Shown: positions 7,977 to 20,236 of the stretch, piece by piece
Position numbering within the stretch: the stretch's first letter is position 1
Layout of the letters: each line of letters opens with the position of its first letter
Source: Lachnospiraceae bacterium
Lineage (GTDB): Bacteria > Bacillota > Clostridia > Lachnospirales > Lachnospiraceae
Assembly: GCA_017634455.1 (NCBI GenBank)
Contig: JAGBNK010000037.1
Location: 1 to 50,872 of the forward strand
Direction: 5' to 3'
DNA: 50,872 bases
Program-made: the position numbers and the translations under genes
The notes under the pieces: generated by a model
Seen by the model: only the letters and a program-made list of their open reading frames with translations
Databases searched by the model: none
What the model was told of the DNA's origin: nothing

Positions 7977-9725
7977 ATGATGAAAAGAGTGAAGAAGAAT
8001 AAGACATTAAATAATATAAGAAAGGTAATTGCAGATTTGCCACCATATATGTATGTGGTGATTATTGCTGCTCTGCTGATTCTTGTTATAGGTATGTGCA
8101 TAGCCATTGCAAGAAACACTCCTACCAAAGAAACATTGAGTCTGGAGGATTATTACAATGTCACTGCTGATAATGAGATGGTGGTGATATGTAATGGAAG
8201 TTTCAAGGAGAAGGACGAGAATGCTGATTATGTAGATGGCTTGTTCTTAGACGGCAAGGCTTATATAAGCATCAGTTATCTCAAGCAATATATTGATAAC
8301 GGTTATGTATATGACAAGACTGAAGGGGTTTTGAGATATACAACAGATTCCCAGATTATCTCAGCCAGCATTGATAGCAATACTTATACAGTAGACAAGG
8401 AACAGGTTACATTGGATGCGCCTGTAATTACTAGAGACAGTGGTGAGTACTATATTAATCTGGAATTTGTATCCAAGATTACTGATATGACATATGAAAT
8501 CTATGATACACCTGCCAGAGTGGTGATTGAAACTGCCGGTCTGGAGAAAAATGTATCAGTAGTTAAGCGCAATACTCAGGTTCGTAAGAACGGGGGAGTG
8601 AAGAGCAAAGTATTGGCTCAGGTTTCCAAGAAAGACCAGGTTAGCGTAATACAGAATTATGGTAAATGGAGCCAGGTTGTAACCAAAGATGGAGTGGTTG
8701 GATATATTAAGAATTCTAAGCTTAAAAAGGCTGAAGCTCAGGTTGTAGCCAACAATTTACCGGAGAGAAAGTATAATCACATTACCGTAAATGACAATAT
8801 TGTCATGGCTTGGCATCAGGTTACCAACAAGTCCGCTAATGCCAATGTATCTGAGGTATTAGCCAATACATCCGTAAATGTGGTTTCACCAACATGGTTT
8901 TATATGGATGATAACCAGGGTGGGATTGCAAACCTGGCATCTAGCTCATATGTGGATTACTGTCATGGCAACAATATCAAAGTGTGGGCATTATTTAGCA
9001 ATTTGGAAAATAAAAATGTAGATACAGCCACAGTGTTGAATATTACATCGTCAAGAGATGCTCTTATAAATAATCTGGTGGCAGCAGCTATTACATATAA
9101 TCTGGATGGAATTAATGTAGATATAGAAGCTTTGCCAGAAGGTGCTGCAGATGGATATCTGGAATTTATCAAGGAATTATCTGTGAAATGTGAGAACAAC
9201 AATATTGTATTATCAGTTGATCTGGCTACAATGGGTCAGAGCTATGGCAATTATAATCCAGAGGTTTTGCCGGATTATGTGGATTATGGCATTATCATGG
9301 CATATGATGAGCATACTACAGGAGATGAACCTGGGTCTGTTTCTTCTATAACATTTGTAAGAGACTGTGTGCAGAGCTGCCTCAAAACATTTGATAAGAG
9401 TCAGGTGGTTTTAGGGCTGCCATTCTATACAAGAGTCTGGACAATTACAGGAAATGATGTGACAGCCAAGGCTTACAGCATGAAAAATATAGGTGATTTC
9501 ATCTCTACTCACAATGGAAATCCAGTATGGAATGAGTCTACAGCACAGAATTATGCTGAGATGACAGAGGGAGATACAACTTACAAAGTATGGCTGGAGG
9601 ATGCCAACTCAATGTCCCAGAAATTGCAGGTGGCAGTGGATAATGAATTGGCAGGAGTATCATTTTGGAAGCTGACACAGGAAGCGCCAGAGATATGGCA
9701 AACTATAGCTACTTATTCAAAATAG
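7977..9725 (+). CDS. Membrane-anchored glycoside hydrolase family 18 protein with SH3 domain
   Basis: This 582-residue protein has a basic N-terminus and one membrane span (about residues 25-45), placing the rest outside the cell. A copper-amine-oxidase-N-like domain spans about 87-185 and a bacterial SH3 domain about 194-250 (VRKNGGVKSKVLAQV to VVGYIKNSKL). The GH18 barrel spans about 265-582. Its signature LDGINVDIE ends at the catalytic Glu384, and VDYGIIMAYDEH matches the conserved substrate strand. Close relatives are the YaaH/SleL-type N-acetylglucosaminidases that act on peptidoglycan or cortex. The domain set suggests cell-wall remodelling; whether it is spore-related cannot be told. 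AAGGACG lies just upstream of the start. It stands alone between a terminator and the Sua5 gene. Confidence 0.82.
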   Translation: MMKRVKKNKTLNNIRKVIADLPPYMYVVIIAALLILVIGMCIAIARNTPTKETLSLEDYYNVTADNEMVVICNGSFKEKDENADYVDGLFLDGKAYISISYLKQYIDNGYVYDKTEGVLRYTTDSQIISASIDSNTYTVDKEQVTLDAPVITRDSGEYYINLEFVSKITDMTYEIYDTPARVVIETAGLEKNVSVVKRNTQVRKNGGVKSKVLAQVSKKDQVSVIQNYGKWSQVVTKDGVVGYIKNSKLKKAEAQVVANNLPERKYNHITVNDNIVMAWHQVTNKSANANVSEVLANTSVNVVSPTWFYMDDNQGGIANLASSSYVDYCHGNNIKVWALFSNLENKNVDTATVLNITSSRDALINNLVAAAITYNLDGINVDIEALPEGAADGYLEFIKELSVKCENNNIVLSVDLATMGQSYGNYNPEVLPDYVDYGIIMAYDEHTTGDEPGSVSSITFVRDCVQSCLKTFDKSQVVLGLPFYTRVWTITGNDVTAKAYSMKNIGDFISTHNGNPVWNESTAQNYAEMTEGDTTYKVWLEDANSMSQKLQVAVDNELAGVSFWKLTQEAPEIWQTIATYSK

Positions 9726-9749
9726 ATAACTTTTAATATTCAAAAGTGA

Positions 9750-9755
9750 TATAAT
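9750..9755 (+). promoter_or_regulatory. Possible -10 box directly upstream of the Sua5 start
   Basis: TATAAT at 9750-9755 is seven bases before ATG 9763. No convincing -35 box and no Shine-Dalgarno sequence are visible, so if it is real the transcript would be leaderless. Confidence 0.3.
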
Positions 9756-9762
9756 GTAGACT

Positions 9763-10812
9763 ATGATGACGGAAGTATATAAAGTAATTGATAATAAGAT
9801 AGATACAGATGATATGAGAAATGCAGTTGAGGCCATAAGAAATGGAGGACTGGTAGCATTTCCCACAGAGACAGTATATGGATTGGGCGGAGATGCTACA
9901 AATCCAATGGCTTCAAAGAAAATATATGCAGCTAAGGGAAGACCATCAGATAACCCGCTTATTGTACATATAGCATATTTTTCACAGTTGGAGGACATAG
10001 TTTCAGAAGTGCCTGAGGCGGCAAGAGCTTTGGCAGATAAGTTTTGGCCAGGTCCTCTTACAATGATTTTAAACAAAAATGACAAGATTCCATATGAGAC
10101 AACAGGGGGATTGGATACAGTTGCAATCCGTATGCCGAATCATCCCGTGGCTTTGCAGTTTCTGCAGGAAAGTATGTGTATGATTGCTGCGCCTAGTGCT
10201 AATACATCAGGCAGACCTAGTCCTACTACTGCAGCACATGTATATGATGATTTAAATGGCAAGATAGATGTGATCTTGGATGGAGGCCCTGTTGGCATTG
10301 GAATTGAATCTACTATTGTGGATTTATCGGAGGATATTCCTACAATTCTGCGTCCTGGATATATAACACAGGAGATGCTCTCAGAGGTTATCGGACCGGT
10401 TCGAATGGACCCGGGACTTACAAGTGAGAATGTCAATGTAAGACCGAAGGCTCCTGGAATGCGTTATAGACATTATGCTCCACAGGCGGAGCTTACAATT
10501 ATAGAAGGCGACAACGAAACTGTAGTTGCCAAGATTAATGAATTGACCAAGGAAGCTTCCGAAGCTGGACAGAAGGTTGGAATTATTTCTACCCAGGAAA
10601 ACAAGGGGAGTTATGTTGGAGGAGAAGTCATCTGTATAGGAAGTAAGGATGACGAGGAAGAGATTGCGAGACATCTGTATAAGGTTTTGAGAGATTTTGA
10701 CGATTCCGATGTGGATGTTATTTATTCAGAAGGGTTCGAATCTGCTGGAATTGGCGGAGCCATAATGAACAGGCTTATCAAGGCAGCAGGACATAGGATT
10801 ATAGAGGTGTAG
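9763..10812 (+). CDS. tsaC: Threonylcarbamoyl-AMP synthase, Sua5 type
   Basis: This 349-residue protein is a full Sua5 enzyme. The YrdC domain (about 15-205) has GGLVAFPTETVYGLGGDA and the substrate loop KGRPSDNPLIVHI. It continues with KFWPGPLTMIL, TVAIRMPNHP, and the APSANTSGRPSPT segment that binds threonylcarbamoyl-AMP. The C-terminal Sua5 domain (about 235-349) begins after a PKAPGMRYRHYAPQAEL linker. It makes threonylcarbamoyl-AMP from threonine, bicarbonate and ATP for the t6A modification of ANN-decoding tRNAs, a core function. Two adjacent ATGs (9763 and 9766) are possible starts, and neither has a ribosome binding site. The next gene follows after 28 bases, so it probably heads a small core operon. 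Confidence 0.93.
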   Translation: MMTEVYKVIDNKIDTDDMRNAVEAIRNGGLVAFPTETVYGLGGDATNPMASKKIYAAKGRPSDNPLIVHIAYFSQLEDIVSEVPEAARALADKFWPGPLTMILNKNDKIPYETTGGLDTVAIRMPNHPVALQFLQESMCMIAAPSANTSGRPSPTTAAHVYDDLNGKIDVILDGGPVGIGIESTIVDLSEDIPTILRPGYITQEMLSEVIGPVRMDPGLTSENVNVRPKAPGMRYRHYAPQAELTIIEGDNETVVAKINELTKEASEAGQKVGIISTQENKGSYVGGEVICIGSKDDEEEIARHLYKVLRDFDDSDVDVIYSEGFESAGIGGAIMNRLIKAAGHRIIEV

Positions 10813-10840
10813 CTGTTTCGCAGGAAAAGAGGCATAGATT

Positions 10841-11302
10841 ATGGGACCGATTAACAAAATATTATTTGTGGCCGGAAGTGGTACAGGAAGAGCCCCGATG
10901 GCTGCGGAGATAATGAAACAGACTCTTGTGGAGAGAGGCATTGCAGGAATTGAGGTTTGTGCAAGAGGTTTGGTAGTTCAATTTCCTGAACCTATGAATC
11001 CAAAGGCTTTGGCGGTTTTGGCCAGTAATGACATACAGGCAGATGGTTATCAGGCCAAAGAGTTGGTAAATGACGATATAACACCGGATTCCATTGTACT
11101 TGTTATGAAGGAAGTTCAGAGACCTCGAGTCATAGAAGAATTTGACAATGCTAATGAGGAAAATGTATTTGTATTATCGGCATATGTAGGAGATGAGATT
11201 GAGGTAATAAATCCTTATGGTGGCTCTATTCAAGCTTACGGATTATGCTTTGAAGTTATTAAAAAGACAACAGAGAAGTTAGCAGACAAATTATGGGGTT
11301 AA
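10841..11302 (+). CDS. LMW protein-tyrosine phosphatase homologue lacking catalytic residues
   Basis: This 153-residue protein has the low-molecular-weight phosphatase/arsenate-reductase fold. The first strand and P-loop read ILFVAGSGTGRAPMAAEIM, aligning to the family's VCxGNxCRSPMAE. The nucleophile Cys is Ala11, the second Cys is Gly17 and the loop Ser is Ala19; only the loop Arg18 remains. Near the C-terminus the general-acid motif DPYG reads NPYG. Phosphatase activity is therefore not expected. The reading frame is intact and the family length is kept, which argues for a retained binding or regulatory role. It lies between Sua5 and dCMP deaminase, a position where LMW-phosphatase genes also occur in other Clostridia. 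Its start ATG 10841 lies 28 bases after tsaC. Confidence 0.75.
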   Translation: MGPINKILFVAGSGTGRAPMAAEIMKQTLVERGIAGIEVCARGLVVQFPEPMNPKALAVLASNDIQADGYQAKELVNDDITPDSIVLVMKEVQRPRVIEEFDNANEENVFVLSAYVGDEIEVINPYGGSIQAYGLCFEVIKKTTEKLADKLWG

Positions 11303-11332
11303 TTATTTTATATAACTACGGGAGGGATATAA

Positions 11333-11821
11333 ATGAAGGAAGATAAGAGACAAGATTATATCACCTGGGATGAATATTTCATGGGTGTTGCCAAATTATC
11401 TGCCATGAGATCCAAGGACCCAAATACTCAGGTGGGAGCTTGCATCGTCAGTGAGGACAACAAGATTTTGTCCATGGGATACAACGGTTTTCCCCAGGGA
11501 TGCTCAGATGATGAATTCCCGTGGGTTCGCGAGGGAGATCCTTATGAGAATAAGTATTTCTATACTACTCATTCAGAGCTTAATGCCATATTGAATTATA
11601 GAGGCGGAAGCTTAGAGGGATCTACATTATATGTTTCTTTATTTCCATGTAATGAGTGCGCCAAGGCAATTATTCAGTCTGGAATAAAGAAAATTGTATA
11701 CGAAGATGATAAATATGAACATACTCCAGCAGTTAGAGCTTCCAAGAGAATGCTTACAGCAGCAGGAGTAGCTTTTGTAAAATATACTCCATCAGACAGA
11801 CAAATAAATATTGATTTGTAA
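11333..11821 (+). CDS. comEB: Deoxycytidylate deaminase
   Basis: This 162-residue protein is a zinc-dependent dCMP/cytidine deaminase-fold enzyme. It has NTQVGACIVSEDNKILSMGYNG near the start, the zinc and proton-shuttle motif HSE (His80, Glu82, in place of the usual HAE), and the second zinc motif PCNEC (Cys106 and Cys109). It converts dCMP to dUMP for thymidylate synthesis. Length and the GYNGFPQGC substrate loop fit dCMP deaminase (ComEB-like) rather than cytidine deaminase. A good GGGAGGG site lies upstream of ATG 11333. It is 30 bases downstream of the phosphatase-like gene and presumably co-transcribed with it; the ATP synthase operon starts just after with its own promoter. Confidence 0.9.
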   Translation: MKEDKRQDYITWDEYFMGVAKLSAMRSKDPNTQVGACIVSEDNKILSMGYNGFPQGCSDDEFPWVREGDPYENKYFYTTHSELNAILNYRGGSLEGSTLYVSLFPCNECAKAIIQSGIKKIVYEDDKYEHTPAVRASKRMLTAAGVAFVKYTPSDRQINIDL

Positions 11822-11838
11822 ATCCATAAGAGTATAAT
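11811..11838 (+). promoter_or_regulatory. Promoter of the ATP synthase operon
   Basis: TTGATT at 11811-11816 and TATAAT at 11833-11838 are separated by 16 bases. The -35 box lies inside the last codons of the dCMP deaminase gene, and the first atp-operon start codon is 27 bases downstream of the -10 box. Confidence 0.55.
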
Positions 11839-11864
11839 TTATAGCAAAATCAAAGGTTTATATA

Positions 11865-12134
11865 ATGAGAGAAAAAAAACAAAACGAAGTGGCGGATATG
11901 TTGGTACTGATTGTGCAAATCGGTATAACCATGATTGTCCCAATTATAATGTGCACCGTAGGTGGAGCGTGGTTAGATGGTCGGTTCGGTACAAAATATA
12001 TTGGCGTAATTGGTTTTGTATTGGGTACAATAGCCGGTTTTCAAAATGTATATCGATTGGTTAAGAAATATTTAAAAGATTCTAAATCACCGGGGGAGAT
12101 ACAGAGAGAACTGGATGAAAAGACTGATAAATGA
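11865..12134 (+). CDS. AtpZ/AtpI-family small membrane protein
   Basis: This 89-residue protein has two membrane spans (about residues 11-33 and 43-64). The loop between them contains GGAWLDGRFGTK, matching the AtpZ/AtpQ pattern 'GxxLDxxxxT', and GFVLGTIAGFQNVYRLVKKYL follows. Proteins of this type sit at the head of F-ATP synthase operons and are linked to c-ring assembly or to Mg2+/Ca2+ handling. The location is the cytoplasmic membrane. An AAAGG site precedes the ATG. It is the first gene of the atp operon. Confidence 0.75.
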   Translation: MREKKQNEVADMLVLIVQIGITMIVPIIMCTVGGAWLDGRFGTKYIGVIGFVLGTIAGFQNVYRLVKKYLKDSKSPGEIQRELDEKTDK

Positions 12135-12161
12135 TACTAGTTTATAAATGAGGAATACTTT

Positions 12162-12596
12162 ATGAATGGGCTTAGAAGGCTAAATGAGGCTTTGCCCGGT
12201 CTTGTGATCGGAATAATTGTATATGGTTTAATTATCCAATTAACTGGAGTATGGTTTGTTGCAGACAAGATTAGATATTCTAGTGGCTTGTGGATAGGAA
12301 TTGGTTGTGCAATAGGTATGGCTATACATTTGGCAATGGTTATAGAAGAGGCAGTTCGCTACAATGATGGAAACACTAAGCGGCTGTCTATAAAATCTGT
12401 ATTGAGGTATGCTGTTGTTGTCATAATTATATTTGTTATGATGTATTTCAAACTGGGTAATCTGGTGACAGCATTCTTGGGAATTTTGGGGCTAAAGGTA
12501 AGTGCTTATGCACAACCTTTTATGCATAAAGTGATTTTTAAGGACGTAGAGCCTGATGAATCACAAGAAGAAGTAGAAGAGGAGGTGAAATTGTGA
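12162..12596 (+). CDS. AtpI-like ATP synthase subunit I
   Basis: This 144-residue protein has about four predicted membrane spans and a charged, acidic C-terminal tail (DESQEEVEEEVKL). It occupies the AtpI slot directly before atpB, and its stop overlaps the atpB GTG start. AtpI acts as a chaperone for c-ring assembly and is not part of the finished enzyme. Sequence similarity within AtpI is low, so the call rests mainly on position, length and topology. Confidence 0.65.
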   Translation: MNGLRRLNEALPGLVIGIIVYGLIIQLTGVWFVADKIRYSSGLWIGIGCAIGMAIHLAMVIEEAVRYNDGNTKRLSIKSVLRYAVVVIIIFVMMYFKLGNLVTAFLGILGLKVSAYAQPFMHKVIFKDVEPDESQEEVEEEVKL

Positions 12597-13330
12597 ATGA
12601 AGCAATTTTAATGTCCGCATCTGCAGATAAGATTGACTTTATGATACATGGATTATACAAACTCAATGTGTTTGGACAGGAAGTGTGGATTACAACATCC
12701 CACGTATGTATTGCAATAGTCATGATGGTATTAGTTATATTTGCCATAGTAGCAAATAGAAAACTTGCCAAAGCTACAGAGGTTCCGGACACCTTTCAAA
12801 ACCTACTGGAACTAGTGGTGGAGTTACTTGATGGAATAGTTGAGAGCAATATGGGTTCTCATGCTAAGGTTTTCGCAAATTATATTTGTACAATCTTTGC
12901 ATTTATTCTCTTTAGTAATATATCGGGATTGTTTGGACTTAGGCCACCTACTGCCGATTACGGCACAACATTTGCACTGGGTATTATTACCTTTGTGTTA
13001 ATACATGTGACTAAGTGGAAGAATCAAAGCTTCAAAACAATTTGGACGGATATGTGTTCTCCGTTGCCACCTTGGTTTCCTCTATGGTTACCAATTAACT
13101 TGATTAGTGAGATTGCAGTGCCAATTTCATTATCACTACGTTTGTTTGCAAATGTACTGTCAGGTACCGTAATGATGGCCCTTGTTTACGGACTTCTTGC
13201 CAAGATAGCTTATGCTTGGCCGGCGGTGCTCCATATTTATTTTGATTTATTCTCTGGAGCAATTCAAACTTACGTATTCTGTATGTTGACAATGACATAC
13301 ATCACACAGTCCTATGGGGACGCAGAATAA
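12593..13330 (+). CDS. atpB: F-type ATP synthase subunit a
   Basis: This 245-residue membrane protein has the subunit a layout. The penultimate helix carries ISLSLRLFANVLSGTVM with the essential Arg in LRLFAN, and the last helix contains FDLFSGAIQTYVFCMLTMTYI with the conserved Gln. The IPINLISE-type element before it appears as LPINLISEIAVPISLSLRL. Subunit a provides the ion half-channels next to the c ring. The start is GTG 12593 inside the preceding stop, with a strong GGAGGTG site at 12581-12587, so expression is coupled to the AtpI-like gene. Confidence 0.95.
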   Translation: MNEAILMSASADKIDFMIHGLYKLNVFGQEVWITTSHVCIAIVMMVLVIFAIVANRKLAKATEVPDTFQNLLELVVELLDGIVESNMGSHAKVFANYICTIFAFILFSNISGLFGLRPPTADYGTTFALGIITFVLIHVTKWKNQSFKTIWTDMCSPLPPWFPLWLPINLISEIAVPISLSLRLFANVLSGTVMMALVYGLLAKIAYAWPAVLHIYFDLFSGAIQTYVFCMLTMTYITQSYGDAE

Positions 13331-13335
13331 TTTGA

Positions 13336-13620
<285 letters not shown>

Positions 13621-13667
13621 TTCGGTAGTTTTGAAATTTCTTAGGAAAGGAGGAACTGCGAGATACA

Positions 13668-14170
13668 ATGGAAAGATTATTTAACTTAGATTTTCAATTA
13701 TTATTTGACGCAAGCTTGCTGGCCATATCTGTATTCGTTCTTTTCTTATTGCTATCTTATTTGCTTTGGAATCCAGCGCGTAAGCTTCTGGAAGACAGAA
13801 AGAAAGGCATAGCCGACAATATTCAAAGTGCGCAGGCCGACAAAGAAGAAGCGGCTAAGTTAAAGGCAGAATATGAAGAGAAGCTAAGAAATGCAGACAA
13901 GGAGACAGAAGCAATTCTATCCGAAGCTAGACAGAAGGCTATGAAGAATGAAGAGAAAATCATTTCTGAAGCCAAGGAAGAAGCCGCTAGAATCAAGGCT
14001 AGAGCCATTGAGGAAGCAGAGCTTGAGAAGAAGCGTGTAGCTGATGAGATGAAGCAGGAGATGATCTCCGTTGCAGCTGTAATGGCAGGTAAGGTTGTAG
14101 CAGCAAATATTGATACTACCATTCAGGAAAGTTTGGTAGATCAGACTTTGAAGGAAATGGGTGAGGCTAC

Positions 14171-14183
<13 letters not shown>
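13668..14183 (+). CDS. atpF: F-type ATP synthase subunit b
   Basis: This 171-residue protein has one N-terminal membrane helix (about residues 10-32) ending in YLLWNPARKLLEDRKKGI, typical of subunit b. A long charged coiled coil follows, rich in Ala, Glu and Lys up to about residue 145. It forms the peripheral stalk linking subunit a to delta and alpha. An AAAGGAGG site lies at 13645-13652 with a fairly long spacer before the ATG. The 3' end overlaps atpH by 13 bases. Confidence 0.95.
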
Positions 14184-16239
<2,056 letters not shown>

Positions 16240-16254
16240 AGGCGGTGATTGATA

Positions 16255-17112
16255 ATGGCCTCTATGAGAGACATTAAGAGAAGAAAAAATAGTGTATCAA
16301 GTACACAACAGATCACTAAAGCTATGAAACTTGTATCTACTGTTAAGCTCCAAAAAGCCAGAAACAGAGCGGAGGAATCAAATCCGTATTTTAATTATAT
16401 GTACAAGACAGTTTGTTCTATGTTGGCCAAGGCAGGAGAGGTAAATCATCCTTATCTGCAGAAAAGCGATTCTGAGACTAAAGCGATTATTACAATCACT
16501 TCCAACAGAGGATTAGCTGGTGGATATAATTCAAATGTTGTCAAAGCTATAACAGGTAGTGGATTATCACCTGAAGAGACTGTAATCTATGCTATAGGTA
16601 ATAAGGGAGAGGAAGCTCTTTCCAGAAAAGGTTATGAGATTTTAGCCAGTTATCCGGCTATAATCGAGGAGCCAACCTATGAGGATGCGATGGAGATTTC
16701 CAAAATTTTGCTTGAGGCATATGCTGAGGGCAAGATTGGTGAGATTTACCTGGCTTACACACATTTTAAGAATACGGTTAGTCAGGAACCAAAACTCTTG
16801 AAGTTATTGCCAGTAGAGATTAATGATGAGGATATATCAGAGGAGAGTGCTACGAGCTTGATGAATTTCGAGCCAAACGAAGAGGAAGCTCTCGATATGA
16901 TCATTCCAAAGTATGTAACTAGTCTCATATATGGAGGATTAGTTGAGGCGGTTGCCAGTGAAAATGGTGCTCGTATGCAGGCCATGGATTCAGCAACCAG
17001 CAATGCTGAGGATATTATCGCTGATTTGTCTCTCAAGTATAATCGTGCAAGACAGGGCTCAATTACACAGGAATTGACAGAGATTATTGCAGGAGCAGAG
17101 GCGATTTCTTAG
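16255..17112 (+). CDS. atpG: F-type ATP synthase subunit gamma
   Basis: This 285-residue protein is the central stalk. It opens MASMRDIKRRKNSVSSTQQI, the canonical gamma N-terminal helix, and closes with the matching C-terminal helix containing NAEDIIADLSLKYNRARQGS and TQELTEIIAGAEAI. The middle Rossmann-like domain has ITSNRGLAGGYNSNVV. A TTG at 16249 is in frame, but ATG 16255 has GGCGGTG seven bases upstream and is the better start. The gap to atpA is 15 bases. Confidence 0.96.
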   Translation: MASMRDIKRRKNSVSSTQQITKAMKLVSTVKLQKARNRAEESNPYFNYMYKTVCSMLAKAGEVNHPYLQKSDSETKAIITITSNRGLAGGYNSNVVKAITGSGLSPEETVIYAIGNKGEEALSRKGYEILASYPAIIEEPTYEDAMEISKILLEAYAEGKIGEIYLAYTHFKNTVSQEPKLLKLLPVEINDEDISEESATSLMNFEPNEEEALDMIIPKYVTSLIYGGLVEAVASENGARMQAMDSATSNAEDIIADLSLKYNRARQGSITQELTEIIAGAEAIS

Positions 17113-17142
17113 TAGATACAGAAATTGTAGATAAAAGATTAA

Positions 17143-18546
<1,404 letters not shown>

Positions 18547-18557
18547 GGGGGGCTATT

Positions 18558-18971
18558 ATGGCGGATAATTTATTTACAGTGGAGATTATTACTCCAGATC
18601 GAATTTTCTACCATGGAGAAGCTTCCATGATTGAGTTCAATACTACAGAGGGAGAGATTGGTGTATACAAAGATCACATTCCGCTTACAACAGTATTGGC
18701 TCCTGGTATTGTAACTATTACTCAGGAAGACAGTAATTTGAAGCAGGCAGTTGTTCATGCTGGATTTGCTGAAATTCTGGGGGACAAGGTTACATTACTT
18801 GCAGAAATAGCTGAGTGGCCAGATGAAATTGATCTTGATAGAGCAAGACGTGCCGAGGATAGAGCTAGAGCCAGACTTGAGAAGCGTGAAGCTAATCTTG
18901 ATGTGGCAAGAGCAGAGATGGCATTGAAGAGATCTCTCGCAAGACAGGATATTTTGGCAGGTAAGCGCTAG
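18558..18971 (+). CDS. atpC: F-type ATP synthase subunit epsilon
   Basis: This 137-residue protein has an N-terminal beta-sandwich (FTVEIITPDRIFYHGEA, with TTEGEIGVYKDHIPL) and a C-terminal helical hairpin rich in Arg, Ala and Glu (DLDRARRAEDRARARLEKRE). That is the standard epsilon layout. It couples gamma rotation to catalysis and can inhibit ATP hydrolysis. It closes the operon, eleven bases after atpD, with AGGGGGG upstream of its ATG and a strong terminator ten bases after its stop. Confidence 0.96.
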   Translation: MADNLFTVEIITPDRIFYHGEASMIEFNTTEGEIGVYKDHIPLTTVLAPGIVTITQEDSNLKQAVVHAGFAEILGDKVTLLAEIAEWPDEIDLDRARRAEDRARARLEKREANLDVARAEMALKRSLARQDILAGKR

Positions 18972-18981
18972 AAAATATTGG

Positions 18982-19013
18982 TCAGCCGGGGCAATTGCTC
19001 CGGCTGATTTTTT
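18982..19013 (+). terminator. Terminator of the ATP synthase operon
   Basis: TCAGCCGG pairs with CCGGCTGA, and the stem is extended inward by the palindrome GCAATTGC. A six-T tract follows immediately. Confidence 0.9.
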
Positions 19014-19031
19014 AAAATGGAGGAAATATCA

Positions 19032-19910
19032 ATGCAGCATATAATTGAAAATGACAAACTGAAAGTTGTAGTTGCAGATCATGGAGCGGAGATTCGTTCC
19101 ATTGTCAGAAAAAGAGATGGGCTTGAAATGATGTGGCAGGCAGATGCTGCATATTGGGGTCGCACCTCACCGGTTTTATTTCCATTGGTTGGAAATTATT
19201 TCAGGAAGACATCGGTTTATAAGGGCATAAGCTATGAGATGGGACAGCATGGATTCGCAAGGGATATGGATTTTACCTGTGTAAATGAGAATGAGAATTC
19301 TCTGGAATTTCTATTACAGGATGATGAAGATACTCATAAGAAATATCCCTTTGCGTTTAGACTGACTATAGAATATATACTTGAAGCGGATACTGTAAAA
19401 GTGCTGTGGAAGGTTGAAAATATAAATGATGAGAAGATGTATTTCTCAATAGGCGCTCATCCTGCATTTAATTGCGATTTGAATACTTATAGTCTGCGTT
19501 TTGAGCTAAACGATAAATCATGTCAGGAATTAGAAGCAAATGTTATAGCAAATGATGGAAGTGGATGCCTGTCAAACGATATTGATAAGTATGATTTAGA
19601 TGATGGTATCTTAGATATGTCAGATGAATTATTTGCCAAGGATGCGCTTATAATAGAGAATTCACAGGCCAATAAAGTTACATTGATTAATGAAAATGGT
19701 GAGGATGTTGTTGCAGTATCATTTTCAACACCACTATTTGGAATATGGTCACCTGTGGGAAAAGAGGCGCCGTTTGTATGTATAGAGCCATGGTACGGCA
19801 GATGTGACAGAGTTGGCTTTGGTCAGGATCTTACACAGCGTGAGTATGGCAACATTCTTGATGTAGATGAAGTATTTAGGGGCGAATATAGCATGAAGTT
19901 TAATTTGTAA
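19032..19910 (+). CDS. Aldose 1-epimerase (galactose mutarotase-like)
   Basis: This 292-residue protein matches the LacX/YeaD-like branch of aldose epimerases. It begins MQHIIENDKLKVVVADHGAE, has the WGRTSPVLFPLVGNY segment, the catalytic-type His in MGQHGFARD, and SIGAHPAFNC. The closing CIEPWYGRCDRVG carries the conserved Trp and acidic residues. It interconverts alpha and beta anomers of aldoses in the cytoplasm. ATG 19017 is in frame but overlaps the GGAGG; ATG 19032 has proper spacing. It lies just beyond the atp terminator and probably reads as a single gene. Confidence 0.85.
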   Translation: MQHIIENDKLKVVVADHGAEIRSIVRKRDGLEMMWQADAAYWGRTSPVLFPLVGNYFRKTSVYKGISYEMGQHGFARDMDFTCVNENENSLEFLLQDDEDTHKKYPFAFRLTIEYILEADTVKVLWKVENINDEKMYFSIGAHPAFNCDLNTYSLRFELNDKSCQELEANVIANDGSGCLSNDIDKYDLDDGILDMSDELFAKDALIIENSQANKVTLINENGEDVVAVSFSTPLFGIWSPVGKEAPFVCIEPWYGRCDRVGFGQDLTQREYGNILDVDEVFRGEYSMKFNL

Positions 19911-19912
19911 GT

Positions 19913-19940
19913 ATGACAGCGGCGAATTATATGCTACAAT
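19913..19940 (+). promoter_or_regulatory. Putative promoter of the small coiled-coil gene
   Basis: ATGACA and TACAAT are separated by 16 bases. They lie 27 bases upstream of ATG 19967, which itself has a GAGGAGGG ribosome binding site. Confidence 0.45.
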
Positions 19941-19966
19941 GTTGTATATAAAGAGGAGGGCTGAAT

Positions 19967-20173
19967 ATGGAGCCAGAGAAACTTCGTGAGATAGAAGATT
20001 TAAAGAGACAGTTAAAGACAATTGAAATGGAAGAAGCTCAGCTTGAAGAGCAGATGGCTATTTTGCGTAAACATAAAGCCAGCATTCTGGCAAAGCTTAA
20101 TGAGAATTCAGATGAGCAGTACGAAGCAGATATGCTTGCCAGAGTATATGAGCAGAGAAGAAATCAGAGCTAA
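19967..20173 (+). CDS. Small coiled-coil protein of unknown function
   Basis: This 68-residue, highly charged protein is almost entirely one predicted coiled coil (residues 3-45, heptads with Leu and Ile), with a short C-terminal helix ending RRNQS. There is no signal peptide or membrane span. It has a strong GAGGAGGG ribosome binding site and its own promoter-like sequence, which supports real expression. No function can be assigned; small coiled-coil proteins of this size often act as adaptors or structural partners. Confidence 0.6.
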   Translation: MEPEKLREIEDLKRQLKTIEMEEAQLEEQMAILRKHKASILAKLNENSDEQYEADMLARVYEQRRNQS

Positions 20174-20236
20174 CGGATTCTGAGTAATTTATAGTGCTGG
20201 TTTGTGAAAAAAATTTGAGATTTGAGAAATAGATAA

